Positions 17,609 to 26,369 of a DNA stretch of 64,000 nucleotides are shown here, piece after piece. How positions within the stretch are numbered: position 1 is the first letter of the stretch; every line of letters starts with the position of its first letter. The position numbers were made by a program, and so were the translations under genes. The notes under the pieces were generated by a model. That model was not told where the DNA came from, made no database searches, and saw only the letters and a list, made by a program, of their open reading frames with translations. Location: NCBI RefSeq assembly GCF_003387375.1, contig NZ_QUNG01000001.1, positions 518,510-582,509 of the forward strand, written 5' to 3'. Origin of the DNA: Marinomonas pollencensis (lineage in GTDB: Bacteria > Pseudomonadota > Gammaproteobacteria > Pseudomonadales > Marinomonadaceae).

Positions 17609-20122
17609 TTAACTGGGTAAAAACTCTTTCCCCCACCCCGTAGCTACAATCCCTTTCTCCAACATTAAATTAATCTTACGTTTACTATACCCTAAGTTAG
17701 TAAGAACCAACTTTGTAGAGCTGCCAAATTTCTCTGCTGGAGTAACCGCTGATACTTTTGATTCAGTCGGGCGAATGGAGTATGGATCCACTTGTGTGAC
17801 CCTATGACCACTTGGGTGATCTGGGTAAATTGAAAAAGCATAACTGCCTCGCTCAATACCACTCGTATTATCTGATAGTCGACTATTTTCTTCTCGTAAT
17901 GTTTGAATCGATAAGGGCTCTGCAGCGGCGATATCTGCCTGAGAAAATACCTCTAACCAATAAGAAGTTGAATGTTTTTTAAACTTATTCGCTAAAAAAA
18001 ACATCGGATCATGACTAAACCAAATACCTTCCAACCCTCTTATACTATTCATTTTTTCTATCTCACTTTGATCAGAGTCTAAAAATAGCCAACCGTCACT
18101 CGTCTGATAAAAATGCGAAAATGGATGATTGCCAAGCGCTTCACGTCCAGAAGGCTCGTCGAAGGGGGCACGCCCTTCATAATCAAAAGCAAAAGGTATT
18201 TGCGCAATATTCGCTACCGCAGAAAGCGATGTTCTTACACGACTCACTTTGCCCGTTTTACGCTTTTGATAAAGAGCAACAGCTAACCCAAAAGCAGCCG
18301 AAAAACCACAATTGACATCAAGAGTACCTAAATGTGCGTGTTCTTCCGGAGTTTCTGGCTTACCAAAACGACTCATAATTCCACTGTTTGCCTGGGTAAC
18401 ATCATCATATCCAATATAGTTCGCTTTACTGCCATTACGTGGTCCGCCAAAACAATCTAAACGACAAAAAAGAATATCGGGGTTTATTTCCAATAAACTT
18501 TCATTATCAAGTCCTAATGGCTTCATCTGGCGTTCAACGGCATTAATTACTACGACATCGACACTTTTAATTAAACGCTCAAAGACTTCACGTCCTTCAG
18601 AATTTGTTATATCAATCAGAGTACTCTTTTTACCGACTCCTGTTTGGAAAGCAAACAAAATCCCAATTAGTGGATCATACAATGGAGTAACCGGGTCTAA
18701 TTTAATAACTTGCGCACCAAAGCGAGACAGAAATGCGGTCGAATGAGGGCCAGCAATGACATTAGTTAAATCTAGTATACGCAGATCTTTAAGCCAACCA
18801 TCTCCACTTGCAGGTAGAATTTTTTCACCTGTTGGTCGTGTAATAACCTCTGCATCTGATATTCTTTTCAATTTCTCCAATGCAGCACTATAGGTTACGT
18901 CTTCACGAGGCGTGGGAGTTAAAACCTCATCTTCCTGCTCTTCAAACCAAACAATTGGCCCTGGCTGACGCATTATGCCAAATTCAGGATCATTCACATC
19001 GACAAACAAACCAGATTCTTTATTGTAATTACTATTCACCCACTCTTGAGTGGTTCTATGTGGCGCACCAGGAATTTTCTCCTCACCAAAAATAACCTCC
19101 CACTCTTCTGAAGTCTTTTGTAAAAAAGCTTTTTTCATTTTCAAAGATATAATGTCTGCCCATTTTTTCGGTAAAGGGTAAACACCAATAGAGGTTTCTC
19201 CGTCCCACTGACTAATAGGTGCATGAAGGTCTTTAACTTCTGGTAACCCCTCTGAAATTAATTCATCATATATACCCAACACTTTTAAAGCTCGTTCTGC
19301 ATGGTTTCTATGCGAAGGACAGACACAATAGAACATACGCCCATCTGCACACTGATAAGTACGATAAAAAGGATCAAGGTACTCCTGAAGCTCATGATAG
19401 CTAAGATCCATATCAATATTATTTTTCTGACGATGCTCTATCTCTAGCTCTCGCATCGTTTTGTAACGCTCTGGAAGAGCATCTATTAAATATGAGTTGT
19501 AAGACAAACCTTCCATTAAAGCTGCAGCAATAGGCACTTCAATAGTATCGCCTCTGCCTGTTTTTTCTCTTTCATAAAGCGCCAAAGCAATTGAACTTGC
19601 CGCTAAAGTAATTGAATAGGATGACCCGAGAGGAAGTGGAGAAAAACTAGGATTTACTCCCATTAATACTCTATTAAAACCCATATCGGTAAATACGCCT
19701 GAAGCGGCTGCGACAACAGCTTCTGTCGCTTTCCAGTCACGCCGTAGCTCATCATTAGTTGCAAAACCCGGCATAGATAAAGTAATTAATTCAGGGCGAT
19801 TTTGACGCAGTTCAACAAAATCAACACCTAGTTTTTTCATAACACCTGGGCGAAAGCTTTCGATGACAATATCTACATTAGCAATAATTTCCTGCGCTTG
19901 TTCTAGCCCTTCTGCCGTTTTCAGATCAAGACGCAAGGTGGATTTGTTTCGGTTCAAAATAGCGTTAGCTGGATGCTTCCAGCTAGGCCCTAAAGGTGGA
20001 TCAATATGTATCACCGTAGCACCTAGATCCGCCAGAACCATTGCAACCGCTGGACCTGCAATCTGCTGACCAAAGTCTGCGACTCGAATACCTGATAATG
20101 GCAACTTATTATTTTTGTTCAT
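17609..20122 (-). CDS. dddD: DMSP CoA-transferase/lyase DddD
   Basis: DddD cleaves dimethylsulfoniopropionate, releasing dimethyl sulfide and leaving a C3 hydroxypropionate product. The 837-residue protein is two fused CaiB/BaiF class III CoA-transferase domains (about 1-415 and 440-837), the hallmark of DddD. The second domain keeps the catalytic-type aspartate in GTLDVNCGFSAA. With the start at 20122 this is Asp602, the number I recall for published Marinomonas DddD, and this decides the start over an ATG five codons upstream. The equivalent site in the first domain (GSSYSIT) lacks Asp. GGAAG lies just before the chosen ATG. It is divergent from dddTBCR, the arrangement known from Marinomonas. 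Confidence 0.9.
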   Translation of the reverse strand: MNKNNKLPLSGIRVADFGQQIAGPAVAMVLADLGATVIHIDPPLGPSWKHPANAILNRNKSTLRLDLKTAEGLEQAQEIIANVDIVIESFRPGVMKKLGVDFVELRQNRPELITLSMPGFATNDELRRDWKATEAVVAAASGVFTDMGFNRVLMGVNPSFSPLPLGSSYSITLAASSIALALYEREKTGRGDTIEVPIAAALMEGLSYNSYLIDALPERYKTMRELEIEHRQKNNIDMDLSYHELQEYLDPFYRTYQCADGRMFYCVCPSHRNHAERALKVLGIYDELISEGLPEVKDLHAPISQWDGETSIGVYPLPKKWADIISLKMKKAFLQKTSEEWEVIFGEEKIPGAPHRTTQEWVNSNYNKESGLFVDVNDPEFGIMRQPGPIVWFEEQEDEVLTPTPREDVTYSAALEKLKRISDAEVITRPTGEKILPASGDGWLKDLRILDLTNVIAGPHSTAFLSRFGAQVIKLDPVTPLYDPLIGILFAFQTGVGKKSTLIDITNSEGREVFERLIKSVDVVVINAVERQMKPLGLDNESLLEINPDILFCRLDCFGGPRNGSKANYIGYDDVTQANSGIMSRFGKPETPEEHAHLGTLDVNCGFSAAFGLAVALYQKRKTGKVSRVRTSLSAVANIAQIPFAFDYEGRAPFDEPSGREALGNHPFSHFYQTSDGWLFLDSDQSEIEKMNSIRGLEGIWFSHDPMFFLANKFKKHSTSYWLEVFSQADIAAAEPLSIQTLREENSRLSDNTSGIERGSYAFSIYPDHPSGHRVTQVDPYSIRPTESKVSAVTPAEKFGSSTKLVLTNLGYSKRKINLMLEKGIVATGWGKEFLPS

Positions 20123-20525
20123 ATTCGCTTCCACCATAATTAACCTAACCCCAACTAATACATTTTCTATATATCAGCCGAATCCATTTAGTTTAAATAC
20201 AGCACTGAAAAAACTTTAAAATAGGTTTTAACAACCTTTCTCTCCAGCGCATCGGTAAAGCATACTATTAGCGTTTCACATACTGATCCAACAAAATAAA
20301 AACAGGCAAAGGCATCGTTTTTTTTATAGCAGCTAAAAACACCTCACCAGCACTAAGCCATAAATAAAACAGATACATAGACCTATTTTATTTTGCTTCT
20401 CAGCTTAGCAACACTGCATAACAATACTTCGGAAACATAAAAGAAGATCTATCCCACTGCATAAACAAATGATCAACATGATAGATTTATAAAACACAAT
20501 AAAAATAAAGAAGTGAGCTTTTATC
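20123..20525. promoter_or_regulatory. Divergent control region of dddD and dddTBCR
   Basis: This AT-rich gap of about 400 bases must carry the promoters of both ddd transcripts. A spaced dyad, ATCTATC (20447-20453) and GATAGAT (20480-20486), lies upstream of the dddT side and could be a LysR-type site for DddR. No strong sigma-70 promoter can be picked by eye. No gene is seen in it. A short leader ORF starts at 20526. Confidence 0.4.
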
Positions 20526-20615
20526 ATGAAAATAAAAACAACAGATAACACCACCTCCTCAGAAAAACATTCCTACTATCAGAAACATGTTATGGAGGTA
20601 GGTAAATATGATTAA
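20526..20615 (+). CDS. 29-codon leader ORF overlapping dddT
   Basis: ATG at 20526 opens a 29-residue frame (MKIKTTDNTTSSEKHSYYQK followed by HVMEVGKYD) whose TAA lies inside dddT, overlapping its start by eight bases. A GTGAG stands eight bases before the ATG. No membrane segment or cysteine is present. It could be a leader peptide that couples or modulates dddT translation, or a chance frame. It matches no family I know. Confidence 0.35.
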   Translation: MKIKTTDNTTSSEKHSYYQKHVMEVGKYD

Positions 20616-22182
20616 AACTACGTTTAAAACGCTTCCTAAGGCTGGATTTTTGAGCGGTACTAATCCCGTCATGGCAATTGGATCCGCAATAATTGTTACT
20701 GCCTTTGTTCTTTTTACAATCATCAACCCTTCTTACGCAAATAACGTTTATAGTTCAGCAAAAAGTCTTATCGCCTCAGAACTTAGTTGGTATTACATAG
20801 GATTAATGAGCTTCTTCTTGTTCTTCTCTGTGTGGTTAATATTTAGCCGCTATGGGTCTATTCGATTAGGAAAAGACACAGATCGACCCGAATTCAGTAA
20901 CTACGCTTGGTTTTCTATGCTATTTGGTGCGGGAATTGGTATAGGAATTTTATTCTGGAGCATTGCTGAGCCTATCTACCACTTTCAAAGCAACCCTTTT
21001 ATCACCTTAGGACAACAACAAACGGTAGAAGCCGCACAAGTAGCTATGCGCATCGCGATTTTCCATTGGGGGTTACATGGTTGGGCTTTATTCTCCGTTA
21101 TTGGACTAATTTTGGCTTACTTTTCATATAGAAAAGGCTTACCTCTATCTATTCGCTCCAGCTTACATCCACTGTTTGGTGATCGAATTTATGGTCCTAT
21201 TGGCCATATTGCTGACTTATTAGCCGTTTTCGGCACAGTGTTTGGCATTGCCACTTCGCTTGGCTTAGGCGCCCAACAAATGAACGCCGGTCTTTCTTAC
21301 TTGATGGGAATTGATGTATCGATTTCTAATCAAATTATTTTGATAACAGTACTGTCTATCATTGCAACAGCATCCGTCTTAACCGGGGTCAATAAAGGAA
21401 TCCGCATTCTTAGCGAGTGGAATATGCACTTAACGATTCTAGTTCTAGGGCTATTCCTTGTTTTTGGTCCAACCGTTTATTTACTCGGTGCTATTGTGAC
21501 TAACTTAGGGGACTATTTCACACATGCTGTCCAACTAGGCTTTTGGGTAGACCCTAATAAAAATGATCATTGGCAGGCATCTTGGACGATATTTTATTGG
21601 GGGTGGTGGATTGCATGGGCACCATTCTGCGGTGTATTTATTGCACGTATTTCAAAAGGTCGAACTATTCGTGAATTTATCTTAGGCGTGTTGATTACTC
21701 CGACTTTACTCGCTGCTTTATGGATTACTATTTTTGGTAACACGGGCATGTTTATTCAACTTTTTGGATCTGGCGGAATTACTGAAGCAGTCAACACAGA
21801 TTCAACTATGGCTCTATTTACAACCATTCAAAGCATGAATACCAATGGGCTAATTACTACTATCATTTCATCAATTTGTACTTTAATGTTGGTGACATAC
21901 TTTGTAACTTCAGCTGATTCAGCCACACTCGTTATTTGTATGTTAATTTCAATGGGGAGTGAGCACCCACCCGCTAAGTTTCGTGTTTTTTGGGGTGTTG
22001 CAGTCGGAGCCGTAGCCGCTGTATTACTTTATGCAGGTGGTTTACAAGCACTACAAACAGCATCAATCATTGCTGCACTTCCTTTTTCTTTTATCATAAT
22101 TTTAGCGACCTATGGATTAATAAAATCATTAAGAGAAGAGGTTCCATTAAAAAAACAAATACCCATTGGCATAACAGAGTGA
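20608..22182 (+). CDS. dddT: BCCT-family transporter, probable DMSP importer DddT
   Basis: The 524-residue protein is a betaine/carnitine/choline-type transporter with about twelve membrane helices. The family's tryptophan-rich signature is clear near residue 325-345: WTIFYWGWWIAWAPF followed by CGVFIARISKGRTIREF. Its place ahead of dddB and dddC and opposite dddD points to DMSP as substrate, as reported for Marinomonas DddT. Glycine betaine is an alternative from the family alone. GGAGG lies nine bases before the ATG, inside the overlapping leader ORF. Confidence 0.88.
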   Translation: MIKTTFKTLPKAGFLSGTNPVMAIGSAIIVTAFVLFTIINPSYANNVYSSAKSLIASELSWYYIGLMSFFLFFSVWLIFSRYGSIRLGKDTDRPEFSNYAWFSMLFGAGIGIGILFWSIAEPIYHFQSNPFITLGQQQTVEAAQVAMRIAIFHWGLHGWALFSVIGLILAYFSYRKGLPLSIRSSLHPLFGDRIYGPIGHIADLLAVFGTVFGIATSLGLGAQQMNAGLSYLMGIDVSISNQIILITVLSIIATASVLTGVNKGIRILSEWNMHLTILVLGLFLVFGPTVYLLGAIVTNLGDYFTHAVQLGFWVDPNKNDHWQASWTIFYWGWWIAWAPFCGVFIARISKGRTIREFILGVLITPTLLAALWITIFGNTGMFIQLFGSGGITEAVNTDSTMALFTTIQSMNTNGLITTIISSICTLMLVTYFVTSADSATLVICMLISMGSEHPPAKFRVFWGVAVGAVAAVLLYAGGLQALQTASIIAALPFSFIIILATYGLIKSLREEVPLKKQIPIGITE

Positions 22183-22270
22183 GTGAAAAACGATTTATTT
22201 TATCTCTTAAATGTCAAAAATATAAAAACAATATAAACCAGAGTTCTTAAATAAATTTTAGAGGCTTTAT

Positions 22271-23431
22271 ATGTCTACTCAAATAATTCTCCCACGGATT
22301 TTGCAAGTTGGTGAAAATGCAAGTCATGCTGCACCAAATATACTAACCAGCCTAGGGTGTCATCGCCCATTGATAATCACAGATAAAATGATGGTTCAAT
22401 TAGGTTATGCTGATGTCATTCAATCCATGCTCTCAGAACAAGATGTGCAGGCGGATATCTTTGATGATACCGTGCCTGAACCAACCATTGCCTCTATTCA
22501 AGCTGGTGTTGAAAAAGTTCAAAGCGGTAACTATGACAGTATTATTGCTTTAGGTGGAGGAAGCCCAATTGATAGCGCTAAGGCAATAAGCATTTTAGGA
22601 AAATTTGGTGGCGAAATGCGAGATTTTAAATTTCCTCGCATTGTCAGCGAAATGGGATTGCCAATTATTGCCATTCCAACCACGGCTGGTACCGGTTCAG
22701 AAGTGACAAAAGTGACAATTATCACCGATGAAAAAAACGATGAAAAAATGCTCTGTATGGGAATGGGCTTTATGCCGATAGCGGCGCTCGTTGATTATAG
22801 TTTAACGCTTTCTTTACCCAGCAGAACCACTGCAGATACCGGCATAGATGCTTTAACTCATGCAATGGAAGCTTACGTCAGTAAAAAGGCCAGTCTCTAT
22901 AGTGATAGCCAAGCATTAGAAGCTATGCGCCTTATTGCACCTAACTTGCGCCGTGTTTACCACAATGGCGCAGACAAAGAGGCTCGTAAAGAAATCATGC
23001 TCGGTGCCACACTCGCAGGCATTGCATTTTCCAATGCCTCAGTCGCTCTTGTTCATGGTATGAGCCGTCCCATTGGCGCCGCCTTCCATGTGCCCCATGG
23101 ATTATCTAATGCAATGCTGTTACCAACGGTTACTGAATATTCTATTCCCGCGGCGACTAAACGCTATGCAGATTGTGCCCGTGCTATGGGAGTAGCTAAA
23201 CAGCAAGATGATGACTCTAGCGCAAATGAGAAGCTATTAAATGAACTCAAAGCACTCAACGATGAATTACAAGTTCCGACACTGGAACAATTTGGTGTTT
23301 CAAAAGAACACTTCATGGCACAGCTTTCTACAATGGCAGATCAAGCCCTTGAATCCGGTTCTCCAGGAAATAACCCAAGGGTACCAAGTGCAACGGATAT
23401 TGTAGAACTTTATAAAAAACTTTGGGTGTAA
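22271..23431 (+). CDS. dddB: Iron-containing alcohol dehydrogenase DddB
   Basis: This is a group III iron-dependent alcohol dehydrogenase of 386 residues, with the NAD-binding GGGSPIDSAKAI motif near 97 and the metal-site segment GIDALTHAMEAYVS near 196-209, plus a downstream HGMSRPIGAAFHVPHG that supplies further metal-binding histidines. In the DddD pathway DddB oxidises 3-hydroxypropionate to malonate semialdehyde. That role is inferred from its position between dddT and dddC. The gap to dddT is 88 bases and to dddC 71 bases. Confidence 0.88.
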   Translation: MSTQIILPRILQVGENASHAAPNILTSLGCHRPLIITDKMMVQLGYADVIQSMLSEQDVQADIFDDTVPEPTIASIQAGVEKVQSGNYDSIIALGGGSPIDSAKAISILGKFGGEMRDFKFPRIVSEMGLPIIAIPTTAGTGSEVTKVTIITDEKNDEKMLCMGMGFMPIAALVDYSLTLSLPSRTTADTGIDALTHAMEAYVSKKASLYSDSQALEAMRLIAPNLRRVYHNGADKEARKEIMLGATLAGIAFSNASVALVHGMSRPIGAAFHVPHGLSNAMLLPTVTEYSIPAATKRYADCARAMGVAKQQDDDSSANEKLLNELKALNDELQVPTLEQFGVSKEHFMAQLSTMADQALESGSPGNNPRVPSATDIVELYKKLWV

Positions 23432-23502
23432 ATCGGCCTTATTCAAACTATAGAGAAAGTGCATGGCACTTTACTTCGACAGCTTATTCAGAGGAACGGA
23501 AA

Positions 23503-24999
23503 ATGAAAACAATTGGACATTTTATTAACGGTGAAGTTTTTATCGAAGGCAATTGCCAACAAGATGTATATAACCCATCAAATGGTACTGTGAGCAAAAA
23601 GGTGGATATAGCCTCCAAAAAAACAGTTGAAGAAGCTATTGCTATTGCTCAAGCAGCCTATCCAGAGTGGCGCAATACGCCGCCAATAAAACGTGCCCGT
23701 ATAATGTTCAAATTTAAAACATTATTAGAGGAGCATGCCGATACTATTTGTAAAATGATTGGCGAAGAGCATGGTAAAATTATTCATGACGCAGCAGGTG
23801 AACTGCAACGGGGTATTGAAAATGTGGAATATGCCTGTAGCGCACCAGATCTATTAAAAGGTGAACACAGTAAAAATGTTGGACCAAATATAGATGCTTG
23901 GAGCGAGTTTCAACCTCTTGGAGTCGTTGCTGGAATTACACCATTTAACTTCCCTGCTATGGTGCCTTTATGGATGTTCCCTATGGCTTTGGTGTGTGGT
24001 AATTGCTTCATTCTTAAGCCTTCGGAGCGCACTCCGAGCTCAACCCTTTATATTGCTCAATTATTACAAGAAGCTGGATTGCCAAATGGTGTCATGACAG
24101 TTATAAATGGCAACAAAGAGGCGGTTGATACTATTCTGCATGATGATCGAGTGAAGGCCGTTAGCTTTGTTGGCTCTACCCCTATTGCTGAATATATTTA
24201 CAATACAGCCGCAGCCAATGGTAAACGTTGCCAAGCATTAGGTGGAGCTAAAAATCACGCAATTGTGATGCCTGATGCCGATATAGATAATGCCGTCAAT
24301 CAATTAGTTGGTGCCGCATTTGGCTCATCTGGTGAACGTTGTATGGCGTTATCTGTCGCTGTTGCTGTTGGCGATCTTGCTGCTGACGCCCTTATATCTA
24401 AAATGAAAGAGGCCATGAAGACATTGAAAGTCGGCGCTTTTTCCGACGCAAGCAATGACTTTGGTCCTGTGATAACGAAAGAACACCAACAAAAGGTTAT
24501 TGGCTATATCAACAGTGCAGAACAACAAGGTGCAGAGATTGTTGTTGATGGACGAGAGCTAAAAGTAACAGATCATGAAGCAGGCTTTTTTATTGGTGGA
24601 ACCTTAATAGATAAGGTAACCCCAGAGATGCTTAGTTATAAAGCTGAAATTTTTGGCCCTGTGTTACAAGTTATTAGAGTGGATAGTATGCAACAAGCAA
24701 TGGCGCTCATCGATGATCACGAATATGGAAACGGAACCTGTATCTTTACTCGTGATGGAGAAGCCGCCCGCTATTTTTCTGACAACATTCAAGTGGGCAT
24801 GGTTGGTATTAACGTGCCTTTACCTGTACCAGTTGCTTATCATAGCTTTGGTGGCTGGAAGCGTTCATTATTTGGCGATTTGCATGCCTATGGACCAGAC
24901 GCCGTACGCTTTTACACTAAGCGTAAAACAGTGACTCAACGTTGGCCTTCTGCAGGAGTCAGAGAAGGTGCTGAGTTCTCCATGCCAACGATGAAATAA
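23503..24999 (+). CDS. dddC: Methylmalonate-semialdehyde-type dehydrogenase DddC
   Basis: The 498-residue protein is a CoA-acylating aldehyde dehydrogenase of the MmsA type. The frame begins upstream at 23422 inside dddB, but MKTIGHFINGE with AGGA eight bases before it is the family start. Motifs: GITPFNFPAMVPLWMFP, the dehydrogenase loop LGGAKNH (no Glu, as usual for MMSDH), and the nucleophile Cys280 in GSSGERCMA. In DMSP catabolism it should turn malonate semialdehyde into acetyl-CoA and CO2, completing the route from DddD and DddB. Confidence 0.9.
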   Translation: MKTIGHFINGEVFIEGNCQQDVYNPSNGTVSKKVDIASKKTVEEAIAIAQAAYPEWRNTPPIKRARIMFKFKTLLEEHADTICKMIGEEHGKIIHDAAGELQRGIENVEYACSAPDLLKGEHSKNVGPNIDAWSEFQPLGVVAGITPFNFPAMVPLWMFPMALVCGNCFILKPSERTPSSTLYIAQLLQEAGLPNGVMTVINGNKEAVDTILHDDRVKAVSFVGSTPIAEYIYNTAAANGKRCQALGGAKNHAIVMPDADIDNAVNQLVGAAFGSSGERCMALSVAVAVGDLAADALISKMKEAMKTLKVGAFSDASNDFGPVITKEHQQKVIGYINSAEQQGAEIVVDGRELKVTDHEAGFFIGGTLIDKVTPEMLSYKAEIFGPVLQVIRVDSMQQAMALIDDHEYGNGTCIFTRDGEAARYFSDNIQVGMVGINVPLPVPVAYHSFGGWKRSLFGDLHAYGPDAVRFYTKRKTVTQRWPSAGVREGAEFSMPTMK

Positions 25000-25089
25000 G
25001 TTAAGGAAGGGTTTATTGGTACTTTCCTTAAACTAAATAAAAACAATAACATCTAGCCATTACGGTTTATAGTTATGGCTTTTTAACTA

Positions 25090-25138
25090 AAAATTGATGC
25101 GCAATGAAGAATATCATTTTTCATTGCGCATCAATTTT
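25090..25138. terminator. Long perfect inverted repeat between dddC and dddR
   Basis: AAAATTGATGCGCAATGAA (25090-25108) pairs perfectly over 19 bases with 25120-25138 around an 11-base loop. It is 90 bases after dddC and 29 bases before dddR. The arms end in A4/T4, so it can work as a terminator on either strand, but the length is unusual and an operator role for dddR is also possible. Confidence 0.6.
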
Positions 25139-25167
25139 ACATTGAGCTACAGCTTTGAGTTTATTTT

Positions 25168-26058
25168 ATGAAAAAAAGACTACCTCCTTTAAATTGGCTA
25201 CGCTCTTTCGAAGCTTCAGCACGTCATCAAAATTTCACATCCGCCGCGAATGAATTAAATTTAACTCAAGCAGCAATCAGTCAGCAGGTTAAAAACTTAG
25301 AGTCTCAATTAGGCGCTGTATTATTCAAACGGTTACCCCGTGGCATAGAACTAACAGATGCTGGGCTAGCTTATATGCCTGCGGTTCATGAATCCATTAA
25401 TCGATTATCTTCCATCACAGATGAACTGTTTGGCAACAGCCAAAATCGACCTCTTATTATAAGAGCTAGTCTAGTATTCTTCACCACCTGGTTAGCACCA
25501 AGGGTCAATCGTTTTTATCAAGAGTTTCCTGATATTAACATTCGATTTACTAGCAATATTTGGCGAGAGGATAAAGATAAAAAGAACGAATACGACCTAG
25601 ACATTCGTTATGGGCAAGGTAACTGGCCTGACATTAAAGCAGAGCAACTAACTTGGGACGAATTATTTCCAGTTTGTAGCCCTAATTTATTAATGGGGCT
25701 GTCTTCTCCTTTATCAATTGATATATTGAAAGAACATACATTGTTACACGTATTAGGCTACGAGGAAGGCTGGGGGTATTGGTTAAACACAGTAAATTCT
25801 GATAAAAAGAGCAAGCATTCAGGAATCCAGTTTGACACACTTATCTCGGCTTTAGAAATGGCGAAATTAGGTCAAGGTTTTGCTCTAGGTAGGACATCGT
25901 TAGTGAAAAGTATGTTAGAGAATGGAAGCCTAGTCGCTCCTTTTGAAGAAAGCATAAAGACCTCAGAAGCTTTCTATCTAACCTATCCAAACCACCAATA
26001 CTTGACGCCAAACGCAGAGAAATTTAGACAATGGATATTAAATGAAAGCAAAATCTAG
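25168..26058 (+). CDS. dddR: LysR-family regulator DddR
   Basis: The 296-residue protein has the LysR N-terminal winged helix (PPLNWLRSFEASARHQNFTSAANELNLTQAAISQQV, residues about 5-40) and a C-terminal effector-binding domain of the GcvA-like type. In Marinomonas, a LysR activator next to dddTBC switches on dddD in response to DMSP, and the position here matches. It follows dddC by 168 bases with a 19-base inverted repeat between them, so it may have its own promoter. Confidence 0.85.
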   Translation: MKKRLPPLNWLRSFEASARHQNFTSAANELNLTQAAISQQVKNLESQLGAVLFKRLPRGIELTDAGLAYMPAVHESINRLSSITDELFGNSQNRPLIIRASLVFFTTWLAPRVNRFYQEFPDINIRFTSNIWREDKDKKNEYDLDIRYGQGNWPDIKAEQLTWDELFPVCSPNLLMGLSSPLSIDILKEHTLLHVLGYEEGWGYWLNTVNSDKKSKHSGIQFDTLISALEMAKLGQGFALGRTSLVKSMLENGSLVAPFEESIKTSEAFYLTYPNHQYLTPNAEKFRQWILNESKI

Positions 26059-26133
26059 ATTTCAAAATAAAACTATAAGATGAGGAATATCTTAAATGCA
26101 AAGTTTTACTAAAAAGAAAACAAGACTAGCTTT

Positions 26134-26244
26134 ATGCTCTCGATTAATTGCCAAACAGGTACAGTCAACTCTATTACCTACTCACTAATCGGCGGCTTAA
26201 TTGGCATGCTATTCCGCGGCGTATTGCACTTAATCATTTTCTAA
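26134..26244 (+). CDS. Possible 36-residue hydrophobic peptide
   Basis: A short frame encodes MLSINCQTGTVNSITYSLIG followed by GLIGMLFRGVLHLIIF, whose second half would make one membrane helix. It is followed after 52 bases by a strong hairpin (26297-26336). There is no clear ribosome site, and a different frame with GAGGA upstream starts at 26096. It could be a small membrane peptide, the 3' remnant of a lost gene, or chance. Confidence 0.22.
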   Translation: MLSINCQTGTVNSITYSLIGGLIGMLFRGVLHLIIF

Positions 26245-26296
26245 GCCGCTCCTTTATAAACATGTATTTTGCCAGACACTTTTTTCCAGACAATGT

Positions 26297-26336
26297 AAAA
26301 CGCCCCTATATTGGTTCTCTCATACAGGGGCGTTTT
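26297..26336. terminator. Bidirectional terminator between dddR and ompW
   Basis: AAAACGCCCCT (26297-26307) pairs with AGGGGCGTTTT (26326-26336). The A4/T4 ends give a short U-run on both strands. It lies 33 bases past the ompW stop on the minus strand and also serves the plus-strand ddd transcript. Confidence 0.75.
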
Positions 26337-26369
26337 CGTAATCTTAACTTAGCTAGGGGCAATCACCTT

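Larger units (their letters stand above)
26059..26369. other. Intergenic region between dddR and ompW
   Basis: This 311-base stretch holds the weak small frame at 26134 and the shared hairpin at 26297-26336. The two flanking genes converge on it. No other feature is supported. Confidence 0.5.

Noticed and set aside
23422..23502. Extension of dddC into dddB
   Set aside because: ATG at 23503 has a good ribosome site and the family N-terminus.
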